From the NCBI GenBank assembly GCA_965215535.1, contig OZ244063.1:1550001-1614000 (forward strand): a stretch of 64,000 nucleotides of DNA, read 5' to 3'. The notes under the pieces were generated by a model that searched no databases, was not told the origin of the DNA, and was given only the letters and a program-made list of their open reading frames with translations. Every line of letters begins with the position of its first letter. Position 1 is the stretch's first letter. Below, piece after piece: positions 41,632-50,453 of this stretch. The DNA is from Bin94 sp965215535 (GTDB taxonomy: Bacteria; Gemmatimonadota; Gemmatimonadetes; Longimicrobiales; Gaopeijiaceae). A program made the position numbers and the translations under genes.

Positions 41632-43017
41632 CTATCCCGAATGCCGGGCCTGCGCCCTGCCCATTCCGATCGAGAGCGCAATCCACATCGCCGCCAGCGG
41701 AGCTGTCGAGAAGGCCACTGCGGCCAGCGCCAGGCCCAGCGCGGCAAAGACGCCATCGACTCCTGCCGCCGCCAGATCGCCGAAGCGATAGAGAAAGACG
41801 TCCACCACCGGCTTGGCCTTGTACTTCTCTGCGGGCGACACCACGCTGAAGAGCGTCTCGCGCGAGGGTCTGGAGATCGCGTAGCGGGTGGCGCGGTGGA
41901 CCGCCTGAAAGATCAGCATAACCCCATAGAGCGGCCAGATCGCCAGCACAACAAATCCCAGAAGAGTCACCAGGGGAAGCACTGCCAGGGTCCAGCCGAC
42001 CCCAACCCTGCGGATCAGATGCGTTGTAATGAAGATCTGCGTAATCAGCGTTGCAATCTGCGCCCACATGTCGAACTGTGCAAAGTTGCCCACAAGCTGA
42101 CTGAAGGTGTCCGAATCCGAGAGAATGATATTGGCCTGGGTGAAGTAGATCATGGTGTTGCTGATCGCCATGAAGATCACCCAGAGCCCCACGCCCAGCA
42201 GATAGGGCGAACGAACCACCGCCTGCAGGCCCTCCCAGAAGCTGCCGCCAATGCGTTTCCCATCGGAGTGCGCCCCGGGGGCCGCCCTGGAGTCCTCGTT
42301 CGGCCCGCTGTCCCCGGCGGAATCGGGAGTCTTCCGGCCCCCGCGTCCCAGACGCGAAACCCCGGACGCAACCGCCCGCCGATCCAGAATCAGCATGGCC
42401 GCCGCCGCAAGGAAAAAGCAGCCGGCACCCACAAGCATAAGTCCCGCTGGCAGATAGGGCGAATCGACCAGGGCGCTGATCAGATTCGTCGTCGCCCCGC
42501 CCACAATCGCTCCCAGGGTACCGCCAATCCCGACGAAGGCAAAGAGCCGCTTTCCCTGATCGACATCGAAGATATCCACCATGAAGGCCCAGAAGACGCT
42601 GGTGGTAAAGAGGTTGATGACGCTCAACCAGACGTAGAAGGTGTAGCCCACTCCCCGCGAAAGCGCCGTCTGGGCGTCGGTGCCGATCAGGCCGCCCCCC
42701 GCGCGGACATCCCAGACGATCAGCGTCGCAAAGACGAAGAGGCAGGCATTGACGGCAAAGTATGCAATCGGAATGAAACGCCGCCGGTTCATGCGCGCGA
42801 CAATGCCCCCGAAGGCCAGAACGGTCAGGAGCGAGACCACGCAGGTGAGTCCGAAGAGCCAGCGCAGTTCATCCATGCCCCGGGCGACCCCCATGGCTTC
42901 GCGGACCGGGCGCAGAAAGAAGTAGCCGCAGAGAACCAGGAAGAAAAAGAGCGCAGAGAGGAATGCCAGCGAAAACTCGCCCCTCTTCATGTTGAAGAGC
43001 GTGCGCAAAAGATTCAC
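41632..43017 (-). CDS. NTT/MFS-type carrier (Npt1/Npt2-like)
   Basis: Encodes 461 residues from a GTG start at 43017 with AAGGAGG 5 nt upstream; the longer frame to 43290 overlaps the divergent gene. About twelve transmembrane helices are visible. GYFFLRPVREAMGVARG and SVFWAFMVDIFDVDQGKRLF resemble ATP/ADP translocase-like (NTT) and related MFS carriers, and RPSRETLFSVVSPAEKYKAK closes the transport core. The central loop is Gly/Ser rich. It is paralogous and divergent to the next gene. Substrate unknown. Confidence 0.8.
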   Translation of the reverse strand: MNLLRTLFNMKRGEFSLAFLSALFFFLVLCGYFFLRPVREAMGVARGMDELRWLFGLTCVVSLLTVLAFGGIVARMNRRRFIPIAYFAVNACLFVFATLIVWDVRAGGGLIGTDAQTALSRGVGYTFYVWLSVINLFTTSVFWAFMVDIFDVDQGKRLFAFVGIGGTLGAIVGGATTNLISALVDSPYLPAGLMLVGAGCFFLAAAAMLILDRRAVASGVSRLGRGGRKTPDSAGDSGPNEDSRAAPGAHSDGKRIGGSFWEGLQAVVRSPYLLGVGLWVIFMAISNTMIYFTQANIILSDSDTFSQLVGNFAQFDMWAQIATLITQIFITTHLIRRVGVGWTLAVLPLVTLLGFVVLAIWPLYGVMLIFQAVHRATRYAISRPSRETLFSVVSPAEKYKAKPVVDVFLYRFGDLAAAGVDGVFAALGLALAAVAFSTAPLAAMWIALSIGMGRAQARHSG

Positions 43018-43150
43018 AATCGCCTCCTTGCGGGGATTTTGCGGCCCGGGCGGGGCCGGAGCAGGTGCGGGTGGGCGGCGAGATCGGGTGTCGCGCTCCC
43101 TCTGGCATTGACCTTTTCCAAGAGAATCGCATTCTCCATGGGGGGCAAGT

Positions 43151-44485
43151 GTGGACGCCCTCCGCCTCCCGACCTCCACAGGCAATGGTTCATCGCTGAT
43201 GCAATCCCGCTCCCCGCTCTCGCGCCTGACCGGCCTCCGCCCCGGCGAAGGGAGGATCGTTCTCCTCGCGGCCACCTGGTTCTTCTGCATTCTCTCGGCT
43301 TACTACGTCATTCGACCGCTGCGCGAAGAGATGGGCGTGGCCGGGGGAGTCGAGAACATTCCCTGGCTCTTTACCGGAACCCTGGCCGCAATGCTGGTTG
43401 CGCACCCGCTCTTTGCCGCGATCGTGTCGCGCTGGCCACGCGGGCGATTCGTCGCGCTGACCTACCGCTTCTTCATGGTCTGCCTGATTGCGTACTACGC
43501 CATTCTGATGGCGCTGCCCGAGGGCGGAAGCGCCGCAATCTGGACGGGACGCTCCTTCTTCATCTGGATCGCCGTATTCAATCTCTTCGTGGTCTCGGTC
43601 TTCTGGTCTTTCATGACCGACATCTTTCGCGAACGGCAGGGACGGCGGCTCTTCGGCCTGATCGCGGTGGCGGGCACCCTGGGCGCAATCCTCGGATCGT
43701 CGATCACCGCCTTTCTGGTCGAGAGCCTGAGACCGGCCACACTGCTCTGGTTCTCGATCGCGCTGCTTGAATGCGCCGTCGCCTGCTCGCGGGCACTCGA
43801 TCGCAGAGCGGGCCGCGACACCGGTGGCGCTCCCCTCCTGTCCCACTCCGGTCGGGACATTATCGGCGGCTCGCCCCTCGACGGAATCCGGAGCGTGGCG
43901 GCTTCGCCCTATCTGCTCGGCATCTGCGCCTTCATGCTCCTCTTCACCATCGGCTCCACCTTTCTGTACAACATTCAGGCGGCGATCATGGAGCGCACCT
44001 TCACCGAAGCCGCCGAGCGCACCGCCGTCTTCGCCCGCATCGACCTGGCCGTCAACATCCTCACGCTGCTGACCCAGCTCTTCCTTACCGGCCGGATCAT
44101 GAAGCGCTTCGGGATCGGCCTCACCCTGGCCGCGCTGCCGCTCATGAGCATCGCCGGCTTCCTGTCGCTCGGGCTGGCGCCGGTCTTTGCGGTCTTCGTC
44201 ATCTTCCAGACCCTCCGGCGCGCCGGCAACTTCGCCCTCGCCGTCCCGGCCCGCGAAGTGCTCTACACCGTTGTGCCCCGCCGCGACAAATACAAGGCCA
44301 AAAACTTCAACGACACCTTCGTCTATCGCGCCGGCGACCAGGTAGGCGCCTGGTCCTTCGCCGGCCTGGGAGCGCTGGGGCTGGGCACCGCCGCCCTGGC
44401 CTGGTCGATGGTGCCCCTGGCGGGCCTGTGGCTGCTGGTGGCGCTCTGGCTGGGGAAGCGGGTGGGGGCGCAGGGAGCGGAGTGA
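43151..44485 (+). CDS. NTT/MFS-type carrier, paralogue of the divergent neighbour
   Basis: Encodes 444 residues from GTG at 43151 (GGGGGG upstream), or 428 from the ATG at 43199. Motifs parallel the neighbour: AYYVIRPLREEMGVAGG, SVFWSFMTDIFRERQGRRLF and VPAREVLYTVVPRRDKYKAK. About twelve transmembrane helices are predicted. Its spacing of 133 bp from the divergent paralogue suggests a shared regulatory region and perhaps a functional pair. It converges on the OLD-like ATPase gene. Confidence 0.8.
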   Translation: MDALRLPTSTGNGSSLMQSRSPLSRLTGLRPGEGRIVLLAATWFFCILSAYYVIRPLREEMGVAGGVENIPWLFTGTLAAMLVAHPLFAAIVSRWPRGRFVALTYRFFMVCLIAYYAILMALPEGGSAAIWTGRSFFIWIAVFNLFVVSVFWSFMTDIFRERQGRRLFGLIAVAGTLGAILGSSITAFLVESLRPATLLWFSIALLECAVACSRALDRRAGRDTGGAPLLSHSGRDIIGGSPLDGIRSVAASPYLLGICAFMLLFTIGSTFLYNIQAAIMERTFTEAAERTAVFARIDLAVNILTLLTQLFLTGRIMKRFGIGLTLAALPLMSIAGFLSLGLAPVFAVFVIFQTLRRAGNFALAVPAREVLYTVVPRRDKYKAKNFNDTFVYRAGDQVGAWSFAGLGALGLGTAALAWSMVPLAGLWLLVALWLGKRVGAQGAE

Positions 44486-44506
44486 GCTTGCAGGGGTCGA
44501 GAATTC

Positions 44507-44544
44507 GAGTTGGATTCGGTAGGTGAATCGGTCGGAGCCAACTC
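44507..44544. terminator. Possible bidirectional hairpin between convergent genes
   Basis: GAGTTGG (44507-44513) and CCAACTC (44538-44544) form a stem enclosing a smaller ATTC/GAAT pairing. It lies between the convergent carrier and ATPase genes. There is no clear T-run, so confidence is low. Confidence 0.3.
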
Positions 44545-46327
44545 ACAAACCCGCCCCGTCCACAAAGAGTTCCGCCACAAGGTTCAGCTTTTCCGACACC
44601 TCGACCGCGATGGTTTTCGGCTCCATGAAATCAACGAGGTGGTAGAGGTCGCGCTTGCGCAGCAGCATGGGATGGTCAAGCCGGGTGGCCAGACGGCGGA
44701 AAAACTCCTCGGCAAAGTCGCTCAGCTTAAGCGATTCCGTCCGGGCGTCCCAGAGGAGGCGCGCGGCGGCGGCATCCAGTCCCTTCCAGGTCAGAAAATC
44801 GCCTTCGTTGTGATCGAACACCCGCTCCTGCGTCAGTTGATCGAGAACTTCGTCGGTTTCGCGGCGAAAGCGGTCAAAGAGCGGCAGATCGCGATATGCA
44901 TGAGCAGCGAAGGAGCGAAGCACATCCGGATTGACAATATAATTCTCGATTTCGTAGCGGTGCCACCAGGTCGTGCACAACCCGCCTTCACTGGAATCTT
45001 CGCGCCGGTGCCCATTGCGATCCCGGATTGCCAGGCCTCTGAGTTCTGGCAGCATCGGACGCAGTGCAAAAAAGTGTTCCCCAGCTCTCATGCCAAACCC
45101 CCTCTCGACGCGCTCCAGTTCGGATTCGGGGTCGAGTTCGGGATGGTTGTCGCGGATATAATACACATTCGCGCTCTCGTCCCAGAGCCCGGCAAGGGGG
45201 TGATTCATTCGTATTGCAAGCGCGCGCAAAACCGCCAGATCGGTTCCGCCCTCCACATAGAGCACATACCCTTTCTGGCGCGCGCGGATATAGTGTTCTG
45301 CACCATAGTGTCGCAGCGCCATCACAATTTCACTCTTCGAGGCCAACCTCGTGGCGCCTCCATCCAGAATCAGCGTCAGGTTTCGGTCCAGCGCTTCGGC
45401 GAGCATGACCTCGGAGTGGGTGACAAGCACAACCTGGGAGTTGGCGCATGCGGCTTCGTCGCGCAACAATACATGAGCCTGTCGCTGGCGAAGGATCTCC
45501 AGATGCGCATCCGGCTCATCAATCAGAAGAACGCTGCGGGGATGCGAATGCAGATAGGCAAGGATCAGCAGCATCTGTTGCAGGCCCCGGCCCGCCAGCG
45601 CAATCTCTGCGGCTCTGCGCAGACCCGGTTGCCGGTAGAAGAGGTCGATGGCGCCACGCTCCGTCTCGACGGGATCATCCAGCTCAATGGAAAAGAGGCG
45701 CTGCATCAGCGTTCGGATGCGCTTCCAACCGGCGCCGTTGTCATGAAGAACCATCAGACAGAGGTTGCGCAACACCTGGGCCGTCTGTCCCTGACCCAGT
45801 AGCACATCGATCCGTCCCGGCTGAATGACGGGTTCCTCGGTTTCGATTCCGGACATGGGATACAGCAGTCTGACCTTCAGCTCCGCGGCCGCCGCCATGA
45901 GCCCGGGAGAGCTGAGCGCCTCCGCGTCGGGCGTGCAGTAGAGCGTGTCGTCGCCGGAAGCGCGAAACCGCATGGTGACTGGAGATATGCGATTGTCATG
46001 CATGACTCCAAGGGTAATTTCCAGCGGAATGTTTGCGGCGCCAGCCCTGACTGTCATATTGTGCCAATAGTCGCGCGCGCTGCGAACCGGAACCGCCGTG
46101 ACGGTCAGCCGATTGAGTCCGGTTGCGGTGCGTTCGCTCGGCGGCGCCTTTCCCTTGCGCAGAAACCAGCTCTGTACTGCCTGCGACCAGAGCGCAATCG
46201 CCTGCAGCGCCGTAGTCTTGCCACAGTTGTTGGGGCCGGCCAGGGTTGCAGGGTGATCGAGCTCAATGCGGATCCGCTCGCCAAATCCCTTGAAGTTGCG
46301 AATCTCGAGGTAGTGCAGATGCCTCAT
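44543..46327 (-). CDS. OLD-like AAA ATPase with TOPRIM-type C-terminus
   Basis: Encodes 594 residues. EIRNFKGF and Walker A GPNNCGKTT (31-39) start an SMC/OLD-type ATPase. Walker B is SVLLIDEPDAHLE, followed by QVVLVTHSEVMLAEAL with the H-loop His. The C-terminal part has YVLYVEGGTDLAVLRALA and a later LAIRDRNGH, fitting a TOPRIM nuclease like those of OLD proteins, although the second acidic motif is weak. OLD-type proteins often act in phage defence. There is no obvious partner gene (no UvrD-like helicase), so it is a solitary candidate defence gene. Confidence 0.75.
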   Translation of the reverse strand: MRHLHYLEIRNFKGFGERIRIELDHPATLAGPNNCGKTTALQAIALWSQAVQSWFLRKGKAPPSERTATGLNRLTVTAVPVRSARDYWHNMTVRAGAANIPLEITLGVMHDNRISPVTMRFRASGDDTLYCTPDAEALSSPGLMAAAAELKVRLLYPMSGIETEEPVIQPGRIDVLLGQGQTAQVLRNLCLMVLHDNGAGWKRIRTLMQRLFSIELDDPVETERGAIDLFYRQPGLRRAAEIALAGRGLQQMLLILAYLHSHPRSVLLIDEPDAHLEILRQRQAHVLLRDEAACANSQVVLVTHSEVMLAEALDRNLTLILDGGATRLASKSEIVMALRHYGAEHYIRARQKGYVLYVEGGTDLAVLRALAIRMNHPLAGLWDESANVYYIRDNHPELDPESELERVERGFGMRAGEHFFALRPMLPELRGLAIRDRNGHRREDSSEGGLCTTWWHRYEIENYIVNPDVLRSFAAHAYRDLPLFDRFRRETDEVLDQLTQERVFDHNEGDFLTWKGLDAAAARLLWDARTESLKLSDFAEEFFRRLATRLDHPMLLRKRDLYHLVDFMEPKTIAVEVSEKLNLVAELFVDGAGL

Positions 46328-46410
46328 TGTCTTACCCTCCGGTCTTCACCGACCGCCACAGCCTGGAGGCCCGGGGTCGGCAGTGCATCCGTCCGCAATC
46401 CCCGCCCCCC

Positions 46411-47595
46411 TCAGAACGCCGCGATTCCCGTTGCCGCCTGCCCCAGGATCAGCGAGTGGATATCGTGGGTGCCCTCGTAGGTGTGGACCGATTCCAGGTT
46501 GGCCATGTGGCGCATGGCCGAGTATTCGACCAGGATTCCATTGGCACCCAGCAAGCGGCGTGCCTCGCGGGCTACATTGCAGGCCATGTCCACGTTGGCG
46601 CGCTTGGCGAAGCTGACCTGCTGGGGAGTCATCGTGCCCTCGTCCTTCATGCGGCCCAACCGATAACAGACAAGCTGTCCCTGGGTGATTCCGGTCAGCA
46701 TGTCGGCAATGCGCATCTGCTGAATCTGCTTGCCGGCGATCGGTCCGTCGAACATGACGCGCCCGGTGGCGTAGTCGGTTGCCTCGTGATAACAGGCCAT
46801 TGCCGCTCCGACCGCTCCCCAGGCGATTCCGTAGCGGGCCTGGGTCAGGCACATCAGCGGACTGCGCAAACCGCTGGAACCGGGCAGGATTGCATCGTGC
46901 GGAAGTTGTACATTGTCCAATACAAGCTCGCTCGTATCGGAAGCCAGGAGCGAGAGCTTGCCCTTCTGGTTGCGGGCGCTGAATCCGGGAGTGTCGGTCG
47001 GCACCACAAAGCCGCGGATTGTGCGCGCGTCGCCCGCTTCGCCGGTCTGGGCCCAGACAATGGCCACATCGGCCATGGAACCGTTCGTGATCCACATCTT
47101 GGTTCCATTGAGAACCCATCCGTCGGCGCTCTCGCGGGCCCGGGTGATCATGCCGGCGGGGTTCGATCCGTAGTCGGGCTCGGTCAGTCCGAAGCAGCCG
47201 ATCTTTTCGGCCGTTGCCAGCGCGGGCAGCCAGGTGCGCCTCTGGGCGTCGCTTCCGAAGGCAAAGATCGGATACATGACCAGCGCCCCCTGCACCGAAG
47301 CGAAGGAGCGGATTCCGGAATCGCCCCGCTCCAGCTCCTGCATGATCAGACCATAGGCAACGTTGTTCAGACCGGCGCACCCGTGTTCCTCGGGCAGGTT
47401 CGCGCCCAGAACGCCCAGCTCGCCCAGCTCGGGAATCAGCTCGTCCGGGAAGCGGTGCTCGATATAGGCGTCGCCGATGCGCGGCAACAGACGCTCTTCG
47501 ACCCAGGCGCGGATCGTACCCCGCACCATGCGTTCATCCTCGCTCAAAAGAGCGTCGATATTGTAGAAGTCAACTCCCTCAAACGATCCGGACAT
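46411..47595 (-). CDS. Acyl-CoA dehydrogenase, glutaryl-CoA dehydrogenase-like
   Basis: Encodes 394 residues from the ATG at 47595 (AAGGA 7 nt upstream), in place of a TTG at 47613. FAD and substrate motifs include GCFGLTEPDYGSNP, WVLNGTKMWITNGSMAD and RLLGANGILVEYS. HTYEGTHDIHSLILG contains the catalytic Glu (YEGTxD) at the glutaryl-CoA dehydrogenase position. It would oxidise, and possibly decarboxylate, glutaryl-CoA in lysine or tryptophan catabolism. It stands alone on the minus strand. Confidence 0.9.
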   Translation of the reverse strand: MSGSFEGVDFYNIDALLSEDERMVRGTIRAWVEERLLPRIGDAYIEHRFPDELIPELGELGVLGANLPEEHGCAGLNNVAYGLIMQELERGDSGIRSFASVQGALVMYPIFAFGSDAQRRTWLPALATAEKIGCFGLTEPDYGSNPAGMITRARESADGWVLNGTKMWITNGSMADVAIVWAQTGEAGDARTIRGFVVPTDTPGFSARNQKGKLSLLASDTSELVLDNVQLPHDAILPGSSGLRSPLMCLTQARYGIAWGAVGAAMACYHEATDYATGRVMFDGPIAGKQIQQMRIADMLTGITQGQLVCYRLGRMKDEGTMTPQQVSFAKRANVDMACNVAREARRLLGANGILVEYSAMRHMANLESVHTYEGTHDIHSLILGQAATGIAAF

Positions 47596-47687
47596 CCCTG
47601 TTCCTTTCGTCAACGTCGATTGGCGGGCGCAATTCGCAACCCGGCGTCTTGCGGTTCAGCTTTATTGTGATTTGATTGAAACTCCAT

Positions 47688-48035
47688 TCATCGAATGCGA
47701 CTGCGGTAGCGCAACACTCCCCGGGCCACTTCGCGGCTCGCCCGCCCGGTCAGCCACCAGGCCGCGATCACCACCCCCACCCATCCGCCCGCCAGCATTC
47801 GGGAGGGCTGCTGCACAACCACAATCCAGAGTGCAAGCGCGGCGGCCATCACCCCACCCGTCAGCCACCCTGCGCGATTCGCGGTGCGCGCGGCGGCGGC
47901 CACACACGCATCGCACCAGAGATGGCGATCCATGGCAGAAGTCTGCACATCGGCGCCGCACGCCACACAGCGCAACTCGGCGCCCCGGGCCAGGCGCTCC
48001 TCGGCGGCGCTGCGCAACCGGCCGGGTCTCTTCAC
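47688..48035 (-). CDS. Small zinc-ribbon membrane protein
   Basis: Encodes 115 residues. A CxxC pair in LRCVACGAD and another in LWCDACVAA form a zinc ribbon, followed by two hydrophobic helices (GWLTGGVMAAALALWIVVV and LAGGWVGVVIAAWWLTG) and a basic tail. The start overlaps the isocitrate dehydrogenase stop by 4 bp. No family or function was recognised. Confidence 0.65.
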   Translation of the reverse strand: MKRPGRLRSAAEERLARGAELRCVACGADVQTSAMDRHLWCDACVAAAARTANRAGWLTGGVMAAALALWIVVVQQPSRMLAGGWVGVVIAAWWLTGRASREVARGVLRYRSRIR

Positions 48036-49048
48036 GCAAGCGCCTCTGCCACCGCCGTGGCAAACTCGGCTGTACCGTCGCTGCCGCGCATATCCACCGT
48101 GCGCACCTCGCCCTTGCGAATCACATCGTCAAGCGCCTTCCGAATTCGCGTCGCCACCTCGGGTTGTCCCACATGGTCGAGCAGAAGACACCCCGCCAGG
48201 AGGAGACTGGTCGGGTTGGCCAGATTGAGCCCCGCAATGTCGGGCGCCGATCCGTGCACAGCCTCGAAGACCGCGTGCGTTTCGCCGATATTCGCCGCTG
48301 GCGCAAATCCCAGACCGCCAACCAGCCCGGCAATGAGATCGCTCAAAATGTCGCCGAACATGTTCTCCATGACCAGCACGTCGAAACGGTAGGGATCCAG
48401 GACAAGATACATGGCGGTGGCATCGATAATTCTGTCCTCGAAATCAATGCGATCGCCGTATTCGGCTGCAACCTCCTTGCCCACCTCAAGAAAGAGCCCC
48501 TGGGTGTTCTTGAGGATATTCGCCTTGTGCGCCATCGTCACCTTCCGGCGTTTGTTGGCAACGGCGTAATCGAAGGCAAAGCGCGCAATCCGCTCCGAAG
48601 CGAAGCGCGTAATAATCATTACCGATTCGGCAGCCGCGCGGGGATCGCGATCAACCCCGATAAAGTGCTCAACCCCTACATAGAGACCCTCGCTGTTCTC
48701 GCGGATCAGCACCAGATCGATATCCTCGTAGCGCCCGCCCGAGAGGAGCGTCTTCACCGGTCGCACATTGGCGAAGAGCTCGAAGTTCTTGCGGATCGCC
48801 ACATTGACCGAACGGAAGCCGGCCACATTCGGCGTCGTGAGCGGTCCCTTGAGCGCCACCCGATTGCGGTCGATCGAGTCCAGCGCCTCCTGCGGCAGCG
48901 GATTTCCGTGCGTCGCGAGGGCCCCAACGCCGGCGGACTGTTGATCGTATTCCAGCTCGGCGCCGGCAGCGGTAAAGATGCGCAACACGGCTGCGGTGAC
49001 CTCGGGGCCGATGCCGTCACCGGGAATTACAGTGATTGTCGAAGACAT
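48032..49048 (-). CDS. NAD-dependent isocitrate dehydrogenase
   Basis: Encodes 338 residues, the length typical of short NAD-type isocitrate/isopropylmalate dehydrogenases. TVIPGDGIGPEV starts the fold. GFRSVNVAIRKNFELFANVRP is the isocitrate-type substrate segment, then LVLIRENSEGLYVGVEH, NMFGDILSDLIAGLVGGLG and FEAVHGSAPDIAG. It oxidatively decarboxylates isocitrate to 2-oxoglutarate. The ATG at 49048 precedes the conserved start, but the upstream AT-rich leader has no strong ribosome site, and the Met at 49093 is an alternative. Homoisocitrate or isopropylmalate dehydrogenase is less likely. Confidence 0.85.
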   Translation of the reverse strand: MSSTITVIPGDGIGPEVTAAVLRIFTAAGAELEYDQQSAGVGALATHGNPLPQEALDSIDRNRVALKGPLTTPNVAGFRSVNVAIRKNFELFANVRPVKTLLSGGRYEDIDLVLIRENSEGLYVGVEHFIGVDRDPRAAAESVMIITRFASERIARFAFDYAVANKRRKVTMAHKANILKNTQGLFLEVGKEVAAEYGDRIDFEDRIIDATAMYLVLDPYRFDVLVMENMFGDILSDLIAGLVGGLGFAPAANIGETHAVFEAVHGSAPDIAGLNLANPTSLLLAGCLLLDHVGQPEVATRIRKALDDVIRKGEVRTVDMRGSDGTAEFATAVAEALA

Positions 49049-49079
49049 ATTCGGTATTTTTTCGATATATGTTTGGTTT

Positions 49080-49532
49080 TTATTCGGTTTCATTGCGCGC
49101 TCTGAAATCGAGCGCAGCCGAATTGATGCAGTAGCGGAGGCCGGTCGGCGCGGGGCCATCGGGAAAGACGTGGCCAAGGTGCGCATCGCAGCGGGTACAG
49201 ATGACCTCGGTGCGTCGCATGAAGAACTTGCGATCCTCGCGCTCGCCGATGTCTTCGGAAGAGGCGGGGCTGTGGAAGCTGGGCCAGCCGGTTCCCGAAT
49301 CGAAGCGGGCGATCGAATCGAAGAGGGGCGCTCCGCAGCAGATGCAGTGGTAGGCGCCGTCGTCCTTGTGATCCCAGTAGCGGCCGGTGAAGGCTCGTTC
49401 GGTGCCGCCCCGGCGGGTCACCTGATACTGCTCGGGAGTCAGTCGCGCGCGCCATTCGCGGTCGGTCACGCGCCTGGAATCGGTGGCGGTGGCACCCGGA
49501 GCGGGATCTGGCGTGCTTCGATCTCTCTTCAT
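49080..49532 (-). CDS. msrB: Peptide-methionine (R)-S-oxide reductase
   Basis: Encodes 150 residues. Structural zinc pairs occur as CICCGAPLF and ICTRCDAHLGHVF, and RYCINSAAL carries the catalytic Cys. FDSGTGWPSF is the MsrB substrate motif. It reduces methionine-R-sulfoxide in proteins with thioredoxin. The catalytic position is Cys, not the selenocysteine seen in some MsrB. The ATG at 49532 is preferred to a start at 49556. It lies 31 bp upstream of the isocitrate dehydrogenase gene. Confidence 0.93.
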   Translation of the reverse strand: MKRDRSTPDPAPGATATDSRRVTDREWRARLTPEQYQVTRRGGTERAFTGRYWDHKDDGAYHCICCGAPLFDSIARFDSGTGWPSFHSPASSEDIGEREDRKFFMRRTEVICTRCDAHLGHVFPDGPAPTGLRYCINSAALDFRARNETE

Positions 49533-49622
49533 GTCTGTCGTTCCGCCTGTGCGCAAAGGGTGAGAATCGGGCCGCAGAGCACGGCCGGAAAACTCCGCAA
49601 CCGCAACTCCGGGCCAAGGGAA

Positions 49623-50453
49623 TCAGACCAGATAGCCCCCATCGACGGGAATCACGGCTCCGGTAATATGGCGCGCCGCCTCGGAACAGAGGAAGACCAC
49701 GACCGAAGCCACCTCCTGCGGATCGCCCAACCGGCCGAGCGCGCTCCGTTCGCGGGCCCCGTCGAGGATATCGGCCGGAACCTGCTCGGTGAGCTGCGTG
49801 GTGCGAATGTAGCCGGGGGCGACGGCATTGACATTCACATTCGAGGGGCCGAGCTCCAGCGCCGTGCTGCGCGTCAGACCGATCAGGCCGGCCTTGGAGG
49901 AGCAGTAGTTGGCCAGCCCGAATTCGCTCGCCAGACCGTGCACCGAGGACACATTGACGATCTTGCCGTGGCGGCGCGCGCGCATTCCGGGAGCAACCGC
50001 GCGGGTAAAGTGAAAGGCACCGTAAAGATTCGTCTCCAGGACGGTGCGCCACTCGCGGTCGGTCATGCGCCAGAGCGCCCGGTCGCGTCCGACTCCGGCG
50101 TTGTTGATCAGAATCTGCAGTGCCCCGAGCTTCGCCTCCGCTTCGGCCACGAAATCGCATACATCGTCGGGATCGCGCACATCGCCCGGCCGCGCCAGCG
50201 CCCTGACCCCCATTCCCTCGATCGTCTCCACAAGCTGTGCGGCCGCTTCCCGACTCTCCTCGCCGGTGTCGAGCCAATTGAAGGCGATGTTGACCCCGGC
50301 GCTGGCAAAGGCGATCGCCGTTGCGCGACCGATCCCGACCGACCCTCCGCTGACGACCGCAGTCTGGCCCGCAAGCGACGCTGCGCCCCGCAATGGCTCG
50401 GGCTCTGTGGCCGCGTTGACAAGTTCTTCCACCGGCAATCCCTCGACGCTCAC
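49623..50453 (-). CDS. SDR family 3-oxoacyl-ACP reductase-like oxidoreductase
   Basis: Encodes 276 residues. The Rossmann motif is VVSGGSVGIGRATAIAF, with LINNAGVGRD, a catalytic Ser in VNVSSVHG, the YCSSK catalytic Tyr/Lys (preceded by ANYC) and the closing VIPVDGGYLV. This is the FabG-like classical SDR pattern. An N-terminal extension of about 28 residues precedes the fold. The start overlaps the PhoU stop by 4 bp, so it is translated with the phosphate operon, although the reaction is unknown. Confidence 0.88.
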   Translation of the reverse strand: MSVEGLPVEELVNAATEPEPLRGAASLAGQTAVVSGGSVGIGRATAIAFASAGVNIAFNWLDTGEESREAAAQLVETIEGMGVRALARPGDVRDPDDVCDFVAEAEAKLGALQILINNAGVGRDRALWRMTDREWRTVLETNLYGAFHFTRAVAPGMRARRHGKIVNVSSVHGLASEFGLANYCSSKAGLIGLTRSTALELGPSNVNVNAVAPGYIRTTQLTEQVPADILDGARERSALGRLGDPQEVASVVVFLCSEAARHITGAVIPVDGGYLV

